Source of the DNA: JACCVG01 sp963790245
Lineage (GTDB): Bacteria > Actinomycetota > Thermoleophilia > Solirubrobacterales > Thermoleophilaceae
Assembly: GCA_963790245.1 (NCBI GenBank)
Contig: CAWBNP010000002.1
Span: forward strand, 682,001-746,000
Direction: 5' to 3'
DNA length: 64,000 bases
Made by a program: the position numbers and the translations under genes. Below the pieces are notes generated by a model, which saw only the letters and a program-made list of their open reading frames with translations, was not told the DNA's origin and made no database searches. Position 1 is the stretch's first letter. Each line of letters opens with the position of its first letter. Shown here one piece after another: positions 55,397-63,882 of the stretch.

Positions 55397-55564
55397 CTAG
55401 GTCGGCAGCGGCGCGCTGGGCGGTGTTCCGGGCTCATCCGGGAAGGGCCGGGACGGCAGGTCCGGCTCAGGCGTTGGTGCCGGATCGGGCGTTGGATCTC
55501 CGGGCGTCGGCGGGCTAGGGTCGGGAACGACGGGCGGTAGCGGGCCGTCTGGAGTCTCGAACAT
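55397..55564 (-). CDS. 55-residue proline-rich protein
   Basis: An open frame beginning ATG-TTC-GAG with a strong AAGGAGAG Shine-Dalgarno 4 nt upstream. About a third of the residues are Pro in short PDP/PTP repeats, with several Asp and Glu. It starts 21 bp after the stop of the helical gene at 55586-55762, so the two form an operon. No fold is predicted; it may be a linker-like or SH3-binding type peptide. Confidence 0.55.
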   Translation of the reverse strand: MFETPDGPLPPVVPDPSPPTPGDPTPDPAPTPEPDLPSRPFPDEPGTPPSAPLPT

Positions 55565-55585
55565 CGTCTCTCCTTGATCGGGTCT

Positions 55586-55762
55586 CTAGCGGGGCGGACT
55601 GGCGGACGAGTCATCGATCACGTGCTGCGCTGCCTGCTCCGCGACATCGCTCATCTCCGCTTCGAAGGCCTGGCGATCGAGGCGCGCCTCGATCGCCGCC
55701 AGCCGCAGGTCGATCGAGCTGAGCCGCTCGACGATCTCCAGATAGTGGTCGTGATCAGGCAT
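55586..55762 (-). CDS. 58-residue helical protein
   Basis: The sequence from ATG 55760-55762 is almost entirely helical, with a coiled-coil-like heptad (YLEIVERLSSIDLRLAAIEA) and an acidic C-terminus. No family is recognised. It is the first gene of a two-gene unit with the proline-rich protein. Confidence 0.5.
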   Translation of the reverse strand: MPDHDHYLEIVERLSSIDLRLAAIEARLDRQAFEAEMSDVAEQAAQHVIDDSSASPPR

Positions 55763-55941
55763 TGGCAAGCGGATACCCGCCCAGCGCCGCTCGCACACGT
55801 GGAGAGAGGACTAACGGCCGTGGACGCGCCTGCTTAACGACTACGAGGGCCGAGCTCAACAGCCCCGACCCCCGTGCCTGACGATTAGTACCCCGGCGAG
55901 GGCGAGGTCGAAACCTCACGCTCGCCGAGATCTGAACGGCC

Positions 55942-57069
55942 TTAGCCGCGACCCTTGTTGTTGCTGATCCGCGGACGGTAGAAGACCTCCGTCTTCGCCT
56001 CGCCGGAGGTAACTCCCGCGCGGATCGTGATCCGGCCACGACCATCGAGCTCGTCGGTGCGGCCACCGAGCAGCTTCAGCCGGACCGACTTCTTCTTGCC
56101 CGGCTGGACGTCCGTGCGGAGCGTCCGGCTCAGGCGGGTGCCGAAGCGGTTCTTCTGGGCGCGGAGCTGGAATCGGCACTTGTCCTCGCGCTGGTTCGGG
56201 CACTTGACCGTCACCTTGACGCGCTTCTCACCAACACGCTTCGCCTTGATCTTGATCTTGCGCAGCTGGCGCTTGAGCTCACGGTCGGCCTTGCTCTCGC
56301 CGCCATTTCGGCCGCCGCGACCGCGGTTGCCGCGCTCACCCTTGGGACCGCGTGCGCCAACAACCGTGCTGGCGCGCAGGCGGACGTTGTCGTAGTCGGC
56401 GGTGCCGTTCGGGATCAGCGTCGCCACCGTCCGGTAGTTGGTCGTGATCTGGATCTGGTACCGGGTTCCGATCTTCAGATCGCTGGGATCGACGTCCACC
56501 GAGCCGATCGTGGTGAACCCGTCGGCGTCCTGCAGGGGAGCCTCGTTGATCAGCTCGAGCGGGAGCCCGCCACCCACCGGAATCAGGTCGACGTCGTAGG
56601 TTGCCTGGTTGCCTGCGTCGACCAGCAACGCGTTGATATCCGAGCGGCGCGCTAGCGAGAAGCTGACATCGGTCGGCTGCTGACCGTCATCGCCCTGGTA
56701 GGTGAACACCGGGCTGGTCCAGACGCCGCGGTTGGTCGAGTCGATTCCCGCGAGGACGCCCGAAAGCGCAGTGCGGATGAAACCGTCGGTCGGACCGCCG
56801 GCGCCGTTGGTGGACTCGTAGCTGTTGGTGATGCCCGGGCAGACCGCCAGCGGCGGAATCAGGCAGAGCGGGTCGGTCACCTCGGTCTCGGTCCAGCCAC
56901 CGACGTTGGGCGTGAAGCTCCGAGAGCTGGCGTCAGGGGCGTAGTCCGTCTTGGTGTCAGCCACGGCGGGGGATGCCGGGATCAGTAGGGCGAGCACAGC
57001 GAACGCCAATCCGAGCGCGTTGCGCCGCACCGAAGGGGCCCCTACGGCCCGGTTCGCTGCGCGAGTCAT
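55942..57069 (-). CDS. Secreted beta-sandwich protein with a collagen-like linker and basic C-terminal domain
   Basis: 375 residues. A long signal peptide with a basic front (about 1-38) is followed by a beta-sandwich (about 45-230; WTSPVFTYQGDDG, an extracellular-binding-like fold) with a disulfide pair in DPLCLIPPLAVCPG, a short collagen-like GPKGERGNRGRGG run, and a C-terminal basic beta domain (about 270-375) with a second cysteine pair. ATG at 57067-57069 has an AGGAGACA Shine-Dalgarno; an ATG at 57088-57090 is an alternative. Probably cell-surface. Confidence 0.72.
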   Translation of the reverse strand: MTRAANRAVGAPSVRRNALGLAFAVLALLIPASPAVADTKTDYAPDASSRSFTPNVGGWTETEVTDPLCLIPPLAVCPGITNSYESTNGAGGPTDGFIRTALSGVLAGIDSTNRGVWTSPVFTYQGDDGQQPTDVSFSLARRSDINALLVDAGNQATYDVDLIPVGGGLPLELINEAPLQDADGFTTIGSVDVDPSDLKIGTRYQIQITTNYRTVATLIPNGTADYDNVRLRASTVVGARGPKGERGNRGRGGRNGGESKADRELKRQLRKIKIKAKRVGEKRVKVTVKCPNQREDKCRFQLRAQKNRFGTRLSRTLRTDVQPGKKKSVRLKLLGGRTDELDGRGRITIRAGVTSGEAKTEVFYRPRISNNKGRG

Positions 57070-57242
57070 ATTGTCTCCTAAAGTTGGCATGAGTACTTGA
57101 AAAGGTAGATTTCTCTTTCTGGCACGGTACAGCCTTACGCGCCCGTGCGGGCACGGTTCTGGCTTCTGCCCTTGGACGACGTTACCCCTGGCGGGCGCCA
57201 GGCAGTCCTGTCTCTGGCCGGATGTTACGTATCGTCGCGGAG

Positions 57243-57668
57243 GTGGACTCCCGCGGCGCCCGCGCCGAACCCCTGATTCTCGTCTATGACGCTGATTGCG
57301 GCTTTTGCCGTTGGTCGGTCGCCGTGCTGCTGGACCGCGATCAGCGCGGGGCGCTGGAGCCGATGACGATCGATGAAGCCGATTCGCGCGGCCTGCTCGA
57401 CTCGGTCGAACCGATCGACCGAACCCGCAGCGCCCACGTCGTGCTGCCAGATGGACAGGTGCTTTCCGGTGGCTCCGGTGTTCGCGCGCTTGCTGCGCGG
57501 GTTCCGGGCGCCGCGCCGATCGGAGTGCTGGCGCGCGTCGCGCCGCGGCTCGTCGACCTCGCCTATCGGGCGATCGCGACCAATCGGATGCGAATCAGCC
57601 GGCTGGTGCCCGCCGACGCCAAGCGCAGCGCCGATCTGCGGCTCGCCGATCGGCGGCGAGCGCCATGA
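57243..57668 (+). CDS. DCC family thiol-disulfide oxidoreductase (DUF393)
   Basis: 141 residues with the family-naming motif YDADCGFC (Cys19, Cys22) and the WSVAVL segment after it. The GTG at 57243 is chosen because a TATCGT box (57230-57235) ends 7 nt upstream; an ATG at 57222 lies before that box. The stop overlaps tldD as ATGA. Reaction unknown. Confidence 0.82.
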   Translation: MDSRGARAEPLILVYDADCGFCRWSVAVLLDRDQRGALEPMTIDEADSRGLLDSVEPIDRTRSAHVVLPDGQVLSGGSGVRALAARVPGAAPIGVLARVAPRLVDLAYRAIATNRMRISRLVPADAKRSADLRLADRRRAP

Positions 57669-59101
57669 AGGACGTGCTCGAGCAACTGATGGCCTCGGTC
57701 CCGAGCGCTATCGAGTACGCCGACGTCCGGTTCGTCGAGACGCGTGAGGAGCAGCTCTCGGTCCGCAACGGGGAACCCGAATCGCTCGAGCAGACTCACC
57801 GCGCCGGGATCGGGGTCCGCGCCCGGATCGATGGCGCGTGGGGCTTCGCCGCCACCGATCGCGTCGACGGCGCCGGGGCCCGGATCGCGCTCGAGCGCGC
57901 GATCGCCGTGGCCCGGGCCCAGCCAAGGGGTCCGCGCGGCCTGCTCGCGCCTGAGGCGCCGGCGCGCGGTGAGTGGCACAACCCGATCGAGGTCGATCCT
58001 TTCGAGATCAGCCTCGAAGAGAAGCTGTCGCTGCTGGTGGCCGCCGAGCAGGCGCTCCGCGCAGAGCCAGGGATATCCGTTTCGAGCGCCGACTACCTCG
58101 CGACCGCCGAGCGGAGGATCTTCGCCTCCAGCGATGGTGCGCTCACCGATCAGCGGATCGTCGAGTGTGGCGGAGGAATCGCGGCCGTCGCAGTGTCGGA
58201 CGAGGAGTCGCAGACCCGGTCCTACCCGAGCGCGCACCAGGGCAGCGTCGCCCAGGCGGGCCACGAGCACTTCCTCGCTCTCGGGCTATCGGATCAGGCC
58301 CCGCGGGTCGCCTCCGAGGCCGTCGAGCTGCTCACCGCGCCGCTCTGCCCGTCGGGCGAAGCGACCGTGATTCTCGAGGGGCAGCAACTCGCACTCCAGA
58401 TCCACGAATCGGTCGGGCACGCAGTCGAGCTCGACCGGATCCTCGGCCAGGAAGCGTCCTACGCGGGGATGAGCTTTGTGGGTCCCGACGACCACGACTC
58501 GCTCCTCTATGGATCGGCGCTGATGAACGTGACCGCCGATGCCACGAGCCCCGGTGGCCTAGGGAGCTTCGGCTGGGATGACGAGGGGGTCCCTGCGCAG
58601 CGGACGGCGATCATCAGCGACGGAGTTCTGCGCGGCTATCTGAGTTCGCGCGAGTCGGCGGCCTCGATCGGCCTCGAGCGATCGGGTGGCTGCATGCGCG
58701 CCGAGGGGTTCGCGCGCCAGCCGATCGTCCGGATGACCAACGTCAACCTCGAGCCGGGTGACGCCGGGTCGCTAGCCGACCTGATCGCCGACACCGACGC
58801 CGGCCTGCTGCTCGAGACCAATCGCTCCTGGTCGATCGATTCGCGACGACTCCATTTTCAGTTCGCTACCGAGGTCGCCCGCGAGATTCGCGACGGCGAG
58901 GTTGGGCGGTTGCTGCGCAACCCGAGCTACGGCGGCGTGACACCGACATTCTGGGCCGGCCTCGACGCGATTTGCTCGGCCGAGGAGTGGCGGCTCTGGA
59001 GCGTGCTCAACTGCGGCAAGGGTGAGCCGGGGCAGGCGATGCGGGTCTCGCACGGCGCCGCACCGGCGCGGTTCCGCGGCGTGCGCGTGGGGATCGCGTG
59101 A
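57665..59101 (+). CDS. tldD: TldD metalloprotease subunit
   Basis: 478 residues. The zinc site is HESVGH (His247, Glu248, His252), matching the TldD HExxxH motif; the third ligand is a downstream Cys expected in SGGCMRAEG (TldD-type). TldD forms a heterodimer with TldE, processing unfolded or ribosomally made peptides. The ATG overlaps the DCC-protein stop, and the stop overlaps tldE (GTGA). Confidence 0.93.
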   Translation: MKDVLEQLMASVPSAIEYADVRFVETREEQLSVRNGEPESLEQTHRAGIGVRARIDGAWGFAATDRVDGAGARIALERAIAVARAQPRGPRGLLAPEAPARGEWHNPIEVDPFEISLEEKLSLLVAAEQALRAEPGISVSSADYLATAERRIFASSDGALTDQRIVECGGGIAAVAVSDEESQTRSYPSAHQGSVAQAGHEHFLALGLSDQAPRVASEAVELLTAPLCPSGEATVILEGQQLALQIHESVGHAVELDRILGQEASYAGMSFVGPDDHDSLLYGSALMNVTADATSPGGLGSFGWDDEGVPAQRTAIISDGVLRGYLSSRESAASIGLERSGGCMRAEGFARQPIVRMTNVNLEPGDAGSLADLIADTDAGLLLETNRSWSIDSRRLHFQFATEVAREIRDGEVGRLLRNPSYGGVTPTFWAGLDAICSAEEWRLWSVLNCGKGEPGQAMRVSHGAAPARFRGVRVGIA

Positions 59102-60492
59102 GCGAGGCTCTCGGGCTGGCCGAACGCGCGCTCGGGCTCTGCCCGGCCGCGGACGGCGCCCAGGCGAGCGTGACCGCCGAGCGCTCGCTGACGATGCGGT
59201 TCGCGCGCTCGGCGCCCACTCAAGCGACCTCGATCGACGAGTTCGGTGTCGAGATCGTCGCTCTCGTCGACGGCCACACCGGCGCCGCGAGCACGAACGT
59301 GACGAGCGATGAGGCGCTCCGCGAGTGCGCCGGCGCGGCCGTCGCCGCCGCCGAGGCCGCGGCGCGCTCGGGTCCGGGCACGTTCCCTCGGCTTCCGACT
59401 CCGGGGGCCGCCCGCACCCACGAGGGCCACGACGCCGAGCTCGCCCGCCTCGATCCTGCGCGGGGCGGGCAGGCCCTCGAGCAGGCGTTCGCCCTTGTCG
59501 CAAACCAGGGGCTCGAGGCTCACGGGGTCTGGTCCGCGGGCGAGGTCGAGATCGCCCACGCCTCAACCGCCGGGCTGGCGAGCACCGAGCGCGTCACCGA
59601 CGCCTTCATGAAGGTCACGGCGATCGGCCCGGATGGTCGCAGCGGCTTCGCCTCGGCGACGGGGGTGGGTGCGGCGGGGATCGACGCGCGCGAGCTCGCG
59701 GAGCGGGCGGCCGATCGGGCGAGCGGCGCGTTCGGCGGCTCGGGAGCAGGAGCGCCGCCGGTTCGCGTCGATCCAGGCGAGTACCCGGTCGTGCTCGATG
59801 TCGCCGCCGTCGGGGAGCTTCTCGGCTGGCTGGGGTGGCTCGCCTTCGACGGGCTCGCCCACGCGGAGGGGCGCGGCGCACTCAGCGACCGCCTCGGGAC
59901 GCGGGTCACCGCGCCGGCGATCAACCTCTCCGATTCGCCGCGATACGTGGGAACACTGCCCCGCTCGCGCGATGCCGAGGGGGTTCCGAAGGGACCGCTC
60001 GCGCTGATCCAGGACGGCGTCGCCAACCGCGTCTGCCACGACACGCGCTCGGCGGCGCTGGCGGGCGGCGGCGCCCAATCGACCGGCCACGCGCTTGCGG
60101 TCGGCGGGTCGCCCTACGGAGCGGTGCCGACGAACCTCGTGCTTATCGGTGGCGGCGCTGCCGACCTCACGGAGCTCGCGCGGCCGATCGAGCGCGGCAT
60201 CTTCGTGACCCGGCTCTGGTACACCAACCCGATTCGCCCGAAGGAGACGCTCATGACCGGCCAGACGCGCGACGGGACCTATCTGATCGAGGACGGTGAG
60301 ATCACCCGCCGCGCGGTCGACCTGCGTATGACCGACTCGGTGCTCGGCGTGCTGGAGCGCACCCAGGCGCTGACCTCGGCGACCGCGCTGTTCAGCGAGG
60401 GTGAGTTCTACGGACGCCGCTTCGCCTTCGGCACCGTCTGCCCCGCCCTGCGCGCGAGCTCGATGCGCTTCACCGACACGGCGGGCGACTAG
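59098..60492 (+). CDS. tldE: TldE/PmbA subunit, partner of TldD
   Basis: 464 residues of the same fold as TldD but without the HExxxH zinc site, as in TldE. The C-terminal WYTNPIRPKETLMTGQTRDG segment is typical of the family. GTG at 59098 overlaps tldD as GTGA. The pair acts on peptides such as microcin precursors in other bacteria; the substrate here is unknown. Convergent with secG by a 4-bp overlap. Confidence 0.92.
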   Translation: MSEALGLAERALGLCPAADGAQASVTAERSLTMRFARSAPTQATSIDEFGVEIVALVDGHTGAASTNVTSDEALRECAGAAVAAAEAAARSGPGTFPRLPTPGAARTHEGHDAELARLDPARGGQALEQAFALVANQGLEAHGVWSAGEVEIAHASTAGLASTERVTDAFMKVTAIGPDGRSGFASATGVGAAGIDARELAERAADRASGAFGGSGAGAPPVRVDPGEYPVVLDVAAVGELLGWLGWLAFDGLAHAEGRGALSDRLGTRVTAPAINLSDSPRYVGTLPRSRDAEGVPKGPLALIQDGVANRVCHDTRSAALAGGGAQSTGHALAVGGSPYGAVPTNLVLIGGGAADLTELARPIERGIFVTRLWYTNPIRPKETLMTGQTRDGTYLIEDGEITRRAVDLRMTDSVLGVLERTQALTSATALFSEGEFYGRRFAFGTVCPALRASSMRFTDTAGD

Positions 60493-60719
60493 AGCTTGAT
60501 GATCAGGATGATGTTGGCGACCCAGAGGAGCGCGAACGCGATCGTCCAGCGGTCGAGGTTGCGCTCGACGAGCGAACCGCCGCCGAAAGGACCGGCGCCG
60601 GTGCCGACGCCGAACGCCCCGGAGAGGCCCGAGTCCTTGCCCGAGTGCATCAGGACGAGCAGGATTACGGCCACCGAGAGGAGGATCTGGACGCCGCTGA
60701 GAATTCCGACCACGGACAC
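60489..60719 (-). CDS. secG: Preprotein translocase subunit SecG
   Basis: 76 residues with two helices (about 5-24 and 56-75) separated by a Gly-rich loop (GVGTGAGPFGGG) with GSLVERNLDRWT, typical of SecG. It assists SecYE protein translocation. The GTG at 60717-60719 follows TACCCT (60727-60732, minus) by 7 nt. Confidence 0.9.
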   Translation of the reverse strand: MSVVGILSGVQILLSVAVILLVLMHSGKDSGLSGAFGVGTGAGPFGGGSLVERNLDRWTIAFALLWVANIILIIKL

Positions 60720-60753
60720 GGCGCCAAGGGTACACAGCGCCCGCGGCCGGAGG

Positions 60754-61023
60754 TCAGCCCAGCTCGTCGAGACGGCGCAGGATCTCGATCGCGTGGGCGC
60801 GGAGCTCCCGATCGGTCCGGCGAAAGTCTTCCGGGGAGAGTTTTCCGGTCCGGAAGTCGAGCTCGGCGTCGCGGATCTCGCGGTACTTGGCCTCCTTCGC
60901 GGCGTCGAGCTCGGCCCGCAGCTCCGAGCTCCCCTCGGCCTCCGCGGCGCTCCCGAGCAGCGGTCTGACGATCACCGCCAGAACGAGGGCGGAAAGGACA
61001 ACGAGCGCGATCACGTACTCCAC
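60754..61023 (-). CDS. CcmI-like N-terminal domain, short form
   Basis: 89 residues. One N-terminal membrane helix (about 3-22) is followed by a coiled-coil-like region (AELDAAKEAKYREIRDAELDFRTGKLSPEDF), like the N-terminal part of CcmI/CycH, which tethers apocytochrome. It lacks the large C-terminal peptide-binding domain. GTG at 61021-61023 starts 10 bp after the ccmF stop, so it is co-transcribed with ccmF and ccmE. Confidence 0.72.
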   Translation of the reverse strand: MEYVIALVVLSALVLAVIVRPLLGSAAEAEGSSELRAELDAAKEAKYREIRDAELDFRTGKLSPEDFRRTDRELRAHAIEILRRLDELG

Positions 61024-61033
61024 GAGTCGCCCC

Positions 61034-63196
61034 TCAGGCCCGCGAGAGCTCGCGCCCCAGCCGCGCGGCCTCGACGCTCGACAGTCGCCGCCGCGCCCCG
61101 GCCGCGGGCCAGAGGGCGATCAGCGCGCCGGCCATGACGATCGCGCCCCCGAGCCAGATCCACGCCGCCAGTGGCGAGACGATTACCCGGAAGGTCGCCG
61201 GCGGAGGCTCCGCCCGGTAAGACTCGACGATCTCGCGCAGAATCGCCGCCTGGATCGGCGCGGAGGCGTCGGCGAACTGCTCGTCGGCCTCCTCGATCGA
61301 CGGGCGCAGGGCCTGGAGGTCCGGCTGGACTGCCGTCCAGAGGTCGCGCGTCAGCCCCCAGCGCAGATCGACCTCGCTGGTCGCCTCGCCCTCGAAGAAC
61401 CGCCCGATCGAGCCTGCCGCGGGATCACCCGAGGGGTAAAAGTTGCGCGACGGTCGCAATGTGAAGGTCTGGCCGCCCCGTTCGACATCCAAAATGGCTC
61501 CGAGCGTGACCGGCGCTCCGGTGCCGGATCGATCGGCCAGCAGCTCCGCGGTCGGCTCGCGGTAGGTCACCGTGTAGCCGTCGACCGAGACCGACTCTCC
61601 CGGCGAGAGCCGCTCGTCGCGCTGGCCGACGAACGCCGAGGAGCCCGCGACGCCGAGCATCAGCGTCGCGATCCCGACGTGGACCACGTAGCCGCCGTAG
61701 CGGTGGCGGTTGCGCGAGACCAGACCGCTCAGCGCGACGAGCCAGGACTCGTTCGCCATCGCGCGCCGCGCGCCCACCCCGCGCCAGACCTCCTGCAGCG
61801 CGACGACGATCGTGAACGCGATGAAGCTGAACACGATCAGCGAAGTCGGGCTGGAAGCCACGGGCGTCAGCGTCAGCAGCGCCACGAGCGTGACCACCAT
61901 CGCGAGCGCAGGAACGCGGAACGAGCGCCTCAGGTTGGCAGGCGTCGCCCGCCGCCAGGCGATCACCGGGCCGATCCCCGCGAGCAGCACGAGCACTATC
62001 GCGAGCGGCGCGACGAAGGCGTTGAACCACGGCGGCCCGACGCTCGCCTCCGCCCCGGTCAGCGCAGAGGAGATCAACGGAAAGAACGTCCCGTAGAAAA
62101 TCACCAGGCAGAGCGATACGAGCACGAGGTTGTTCAGGAGGAAGACCGCCTCGCGCGATGCCAGCGAGTCGAGCGAGGCCTCCGAGCGCAGCGATTCGCG
62201 CCGACTCAGGACGAGCGCGACGGAACCGATCAGGACGAGCGCGATGAAGCCGAGAAAGGGACCGCCGAGGGTCGATTCCCCAAACGCGTGGATCGAATCG
62301 AGGATCCCCGAGCGCACCAGGAACGTGCCCAGCAGCGCCAGCACGAAGGTCGCAACGATCAGCGAGACGTTCCAGACCTTCAGCATCCCGCGCCGCTCCT
62401 GGATCATGATCGAGTGCAGAAACGCGGTGCCCGTCAGCCAAGGCATCAGCGATGCGTTCTCGACCGGATCCCAGGCCCAGTACCCACCCCAGCCGAGCTC
62501 GGAGTACGACCACAGCGCGCCGAGCAGAATCCCGAAGCCGAGGAAAGTCCACGCGATCAGCGCGAACCGCCGCGTCGCGCGGATCCACTCGGCGCCGGTC
62601 CGCCGCGTGATCAGCGCGCCAATCGCAAAAGCGAACGGGATCGTGAAGCCGACGTAGCCCGTGTAGAGCATCGGCGGGTGGAACATCATCGCGGGATGAC
62701 GCAGCAGCGGGTTGAGTCCGGCGCCGTCCGCCGGCGGCGCGGCGAGCGTCGCGAACGGCTGGGCCTCCGGCGAGAAGACCATCAGCGTCAGGAAGAAAGC
62801 CGCGACGGTGCCCAGCACCGCGGTCGCATACGGCGTCACCTCGCGTAGGCTCGCGCGCGTCGAGAAGAGCACAGCGCTCGAGAACAACGACAGGAGCAGC
62901 ACCCAGAGCATCAGCGACCCGGCCTGGCTCGACCACATCGCCGTCACCTTGTAGAAGGTCGGCGTCTGGATCGAGGAGTTCTGGGCGACCAGCGCGAAGG
63001 ACAGATCGGTCCGCAGGTAAGCGGCCTCGAGGATGCCGAGCGCAAGCACCATCAGCGCGGCGAGGCAATAGATCGCGCGCCGGGCCGAGACGGCGACCGA
63101 ACGGCTGCGAGTCACGCCGGCGTAAACACCTGCCCCGATGGCGTACAGCGTCGAGAGCAGCGCCACGAACAGCGCCGCCGAACCAACCGCAGCCAT
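61034..63196 (-). CDS. ccmF: Cytochrome c maturation protein CcmF
   Basis: 720 residues with about 15 membrane helices. The WWD haem-handling motif is in GWGGYWAWDPVENASLMPWL, flanked by conserved His residues (HPPMLYTGY, and HVGIATL). It forms the haem lyase of system I that attaches haem to CxxCH proteins. The ATG at 63194-63196 is the first start matching the family N-terminus. It is between ccmE and the ccmI-like gene. Confidence 0.93.
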   Translation of the reverse strand: MAAVGSAALFVALLSTLYAIGAGVYAGVTRSRSVAVSARRAIYCLAALMVLALGILEAAYLRTDLSFALVAQNSSIQTPTFYKVTAMWSSQAGSLMLWVLLLSLFSSAVLFSTRASLREVTPYATAVLGTVAAFFLTLMVFSPEAQPFATLAAPPADGAGLNPLLRHPAMMFHPPMLYTGYVGFTIPFAFAIGALITRRTGAEWIRATRRFALIAWTFLGFGILLGALWSYSELGWGGYWAWDPVENASLMPWLTGTAFLHSIMIQERRGMLKVWNVSLIVATFVLALLGTFLVRSGILDSIHAFGESTLGGPFLGFIALVLIGSVALVLSRRESLRSEASLDSLASREAVFLLNNLVLVSLCLVIFYGTFFPLISSALTGAEASVGPPWFNAFVAPLAIVLVLLAGIGPVIAWRRATPANLRRSFRVPALAMVVTLVALLTLTPVASSPTSLIVFSFIAFTIVVALQEVWRGVGARRAMANESWLVALSGLVSRNRHRYGGYVVHVGIATLMLGVAGSSAFVGQRDERLSPGESVSVDGYTVTYREPTAELLADRSGTGAPVTLGAILDVERGGQTFTLRPSRNFYPSGDPAAGSIGRFFEGEATSEVDLRWGLTRDLWTAVQPDLQALRPSIEEADEQFADASAPIQAAILREIVESYRAEPPPATFRVIVSPLAAWIWLGGAIVMAGALIALWPAAGARRRLSSVEAARLGRELSRA

Positions 63197-63224
63197 CAGC
63201 TGGAGCCCTGCGAGGACGTCGAGG

Positions 63225-63653
63225 CTACGCCGGCTCCTCGGCGTTGGTGAACTTCGACGGGCACTTGGTAACCAGCGAATCGCGCTCGGCGACGAACGTG
63301 CCGTCCGCCAGCGCACCCGAGACGATCACCTCGCGACCCTCGCGGAACGGGTCGGGCACGACGCCCGAGTAGGAAACGGGCACCGAGGTCTCGCCGACAC
63401 GATCGCGGACAGCGAAACGGAGCCCTTCGCCGTCGCGCTCAATCGACCCCACGACGACCTTGCCGGTCAGTTCGTAGGAGCGTCCGGCCTCGGTGGGCAG
63501 TTCGAGCACCTGCGACGGGGTGCGCGCCTCGGTCGCGGCATTGAAGCTGGTCCAGATCAGCGCCGTGGCGAGCAGCAGCACCGCGCTGAGCGCCAAAACG
63601 AGCCTGATCGAGCGCTTTCGGGCGGGATCCACACCGGGATTATCGCAAGCCAT
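63225..63653 (-). CDS. ccmE: Cytochrome c maturation chaperone CcmE, Cys-type variant
   Basis: 142 residues. One N-terminal membrane helix (about 16-36) is followed by an OB-fold beta barrel (GKVVVGSIERDGEG, PDPFREG). The haem-binding motif HxxxY is replaced: the segment is LVTKCPSKFTN, with Cys131 instead of His and Phe135 instead of Tyr. A Cys-x3-Tyr form is known in some bacteria; Phe is rarer. The ATG at 63651-63653 is used; GTG at 63632 is possible. It is the first of three ccm genes on this strand. Confidence 0.85.
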   Translation of the reverse strand: MACDNPGVDPARKRSIRLVLALSAVLLLATALIWTSFNAATEARTPSQVLELPTEAGRSYELTGKVVVGSIERDGEGLRFAVRDRVGETSVPVSYSGVVPDPFREGREVIVSGALADGTFVAERDSLVTKCPSKFTNAEEPA

Positions 63654-63710
63654 GCGCCGCGGCTGCTCGGGCGGGGCACTGCGCGAGCCGACCGTCGTTT
63701 GTGCTTTCAT

Positions 63711-63862
63711 GCCGCGACCAGCCGAATTCCCGCCGCCCAGTGCGCCGGGAAACGGGGGACCCACTGGGAACGGACCGTCCGCTCCCCGGGGCGAATCGCC
63801 GCCAGTCCGCGGCGTAGCGCGATCTTTCTCGCGCGAGCCCGTCAGCTCACCCCGTAGGCGCT
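63711..63862 (+). ncRNA. Second cyclic di-AMP riboswitch (ydaO-yuaA type)
   Basis: The plus strand carries the ydaO blocks: AGCCGAATTCCCG at the 5' side, AAACGGGGGACCCACTGG, GGGGCGAATCGC, and CCCGTCAGCTCACCCCG followed by TAGGCG. The gene it controls starts 21 nt later. It closely resembles the copy at 33427-33560 on the other strand. The 5' end is estimated. Confidence 0.9.
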
Positions 63863-63882
63863 CAGAAAGAAGGAGACGATTC

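Noticed and set aside
57187..57202. Palindrome CCTGGCGGGCGCCAGG as a terminator
   Set aside because: The loop is only 2 nt and no T-run follows; not enough to call.
57222..57242. ATG 57222 as the start of the DCC-family gene
   Set aside because: The predicted -10 (57230-57235) lies after it; the GTG at 57243 fits the leaderless spacing seen elsewhere.
60887..62848. A 653-codon open frame on the plus strand
   Set aside because: Antisense to ccmF; the translation is highly charged and repetitive (Arg, Gln, Asp) with no domain, while the minus frame encodes the WWD motif and membrane helices.
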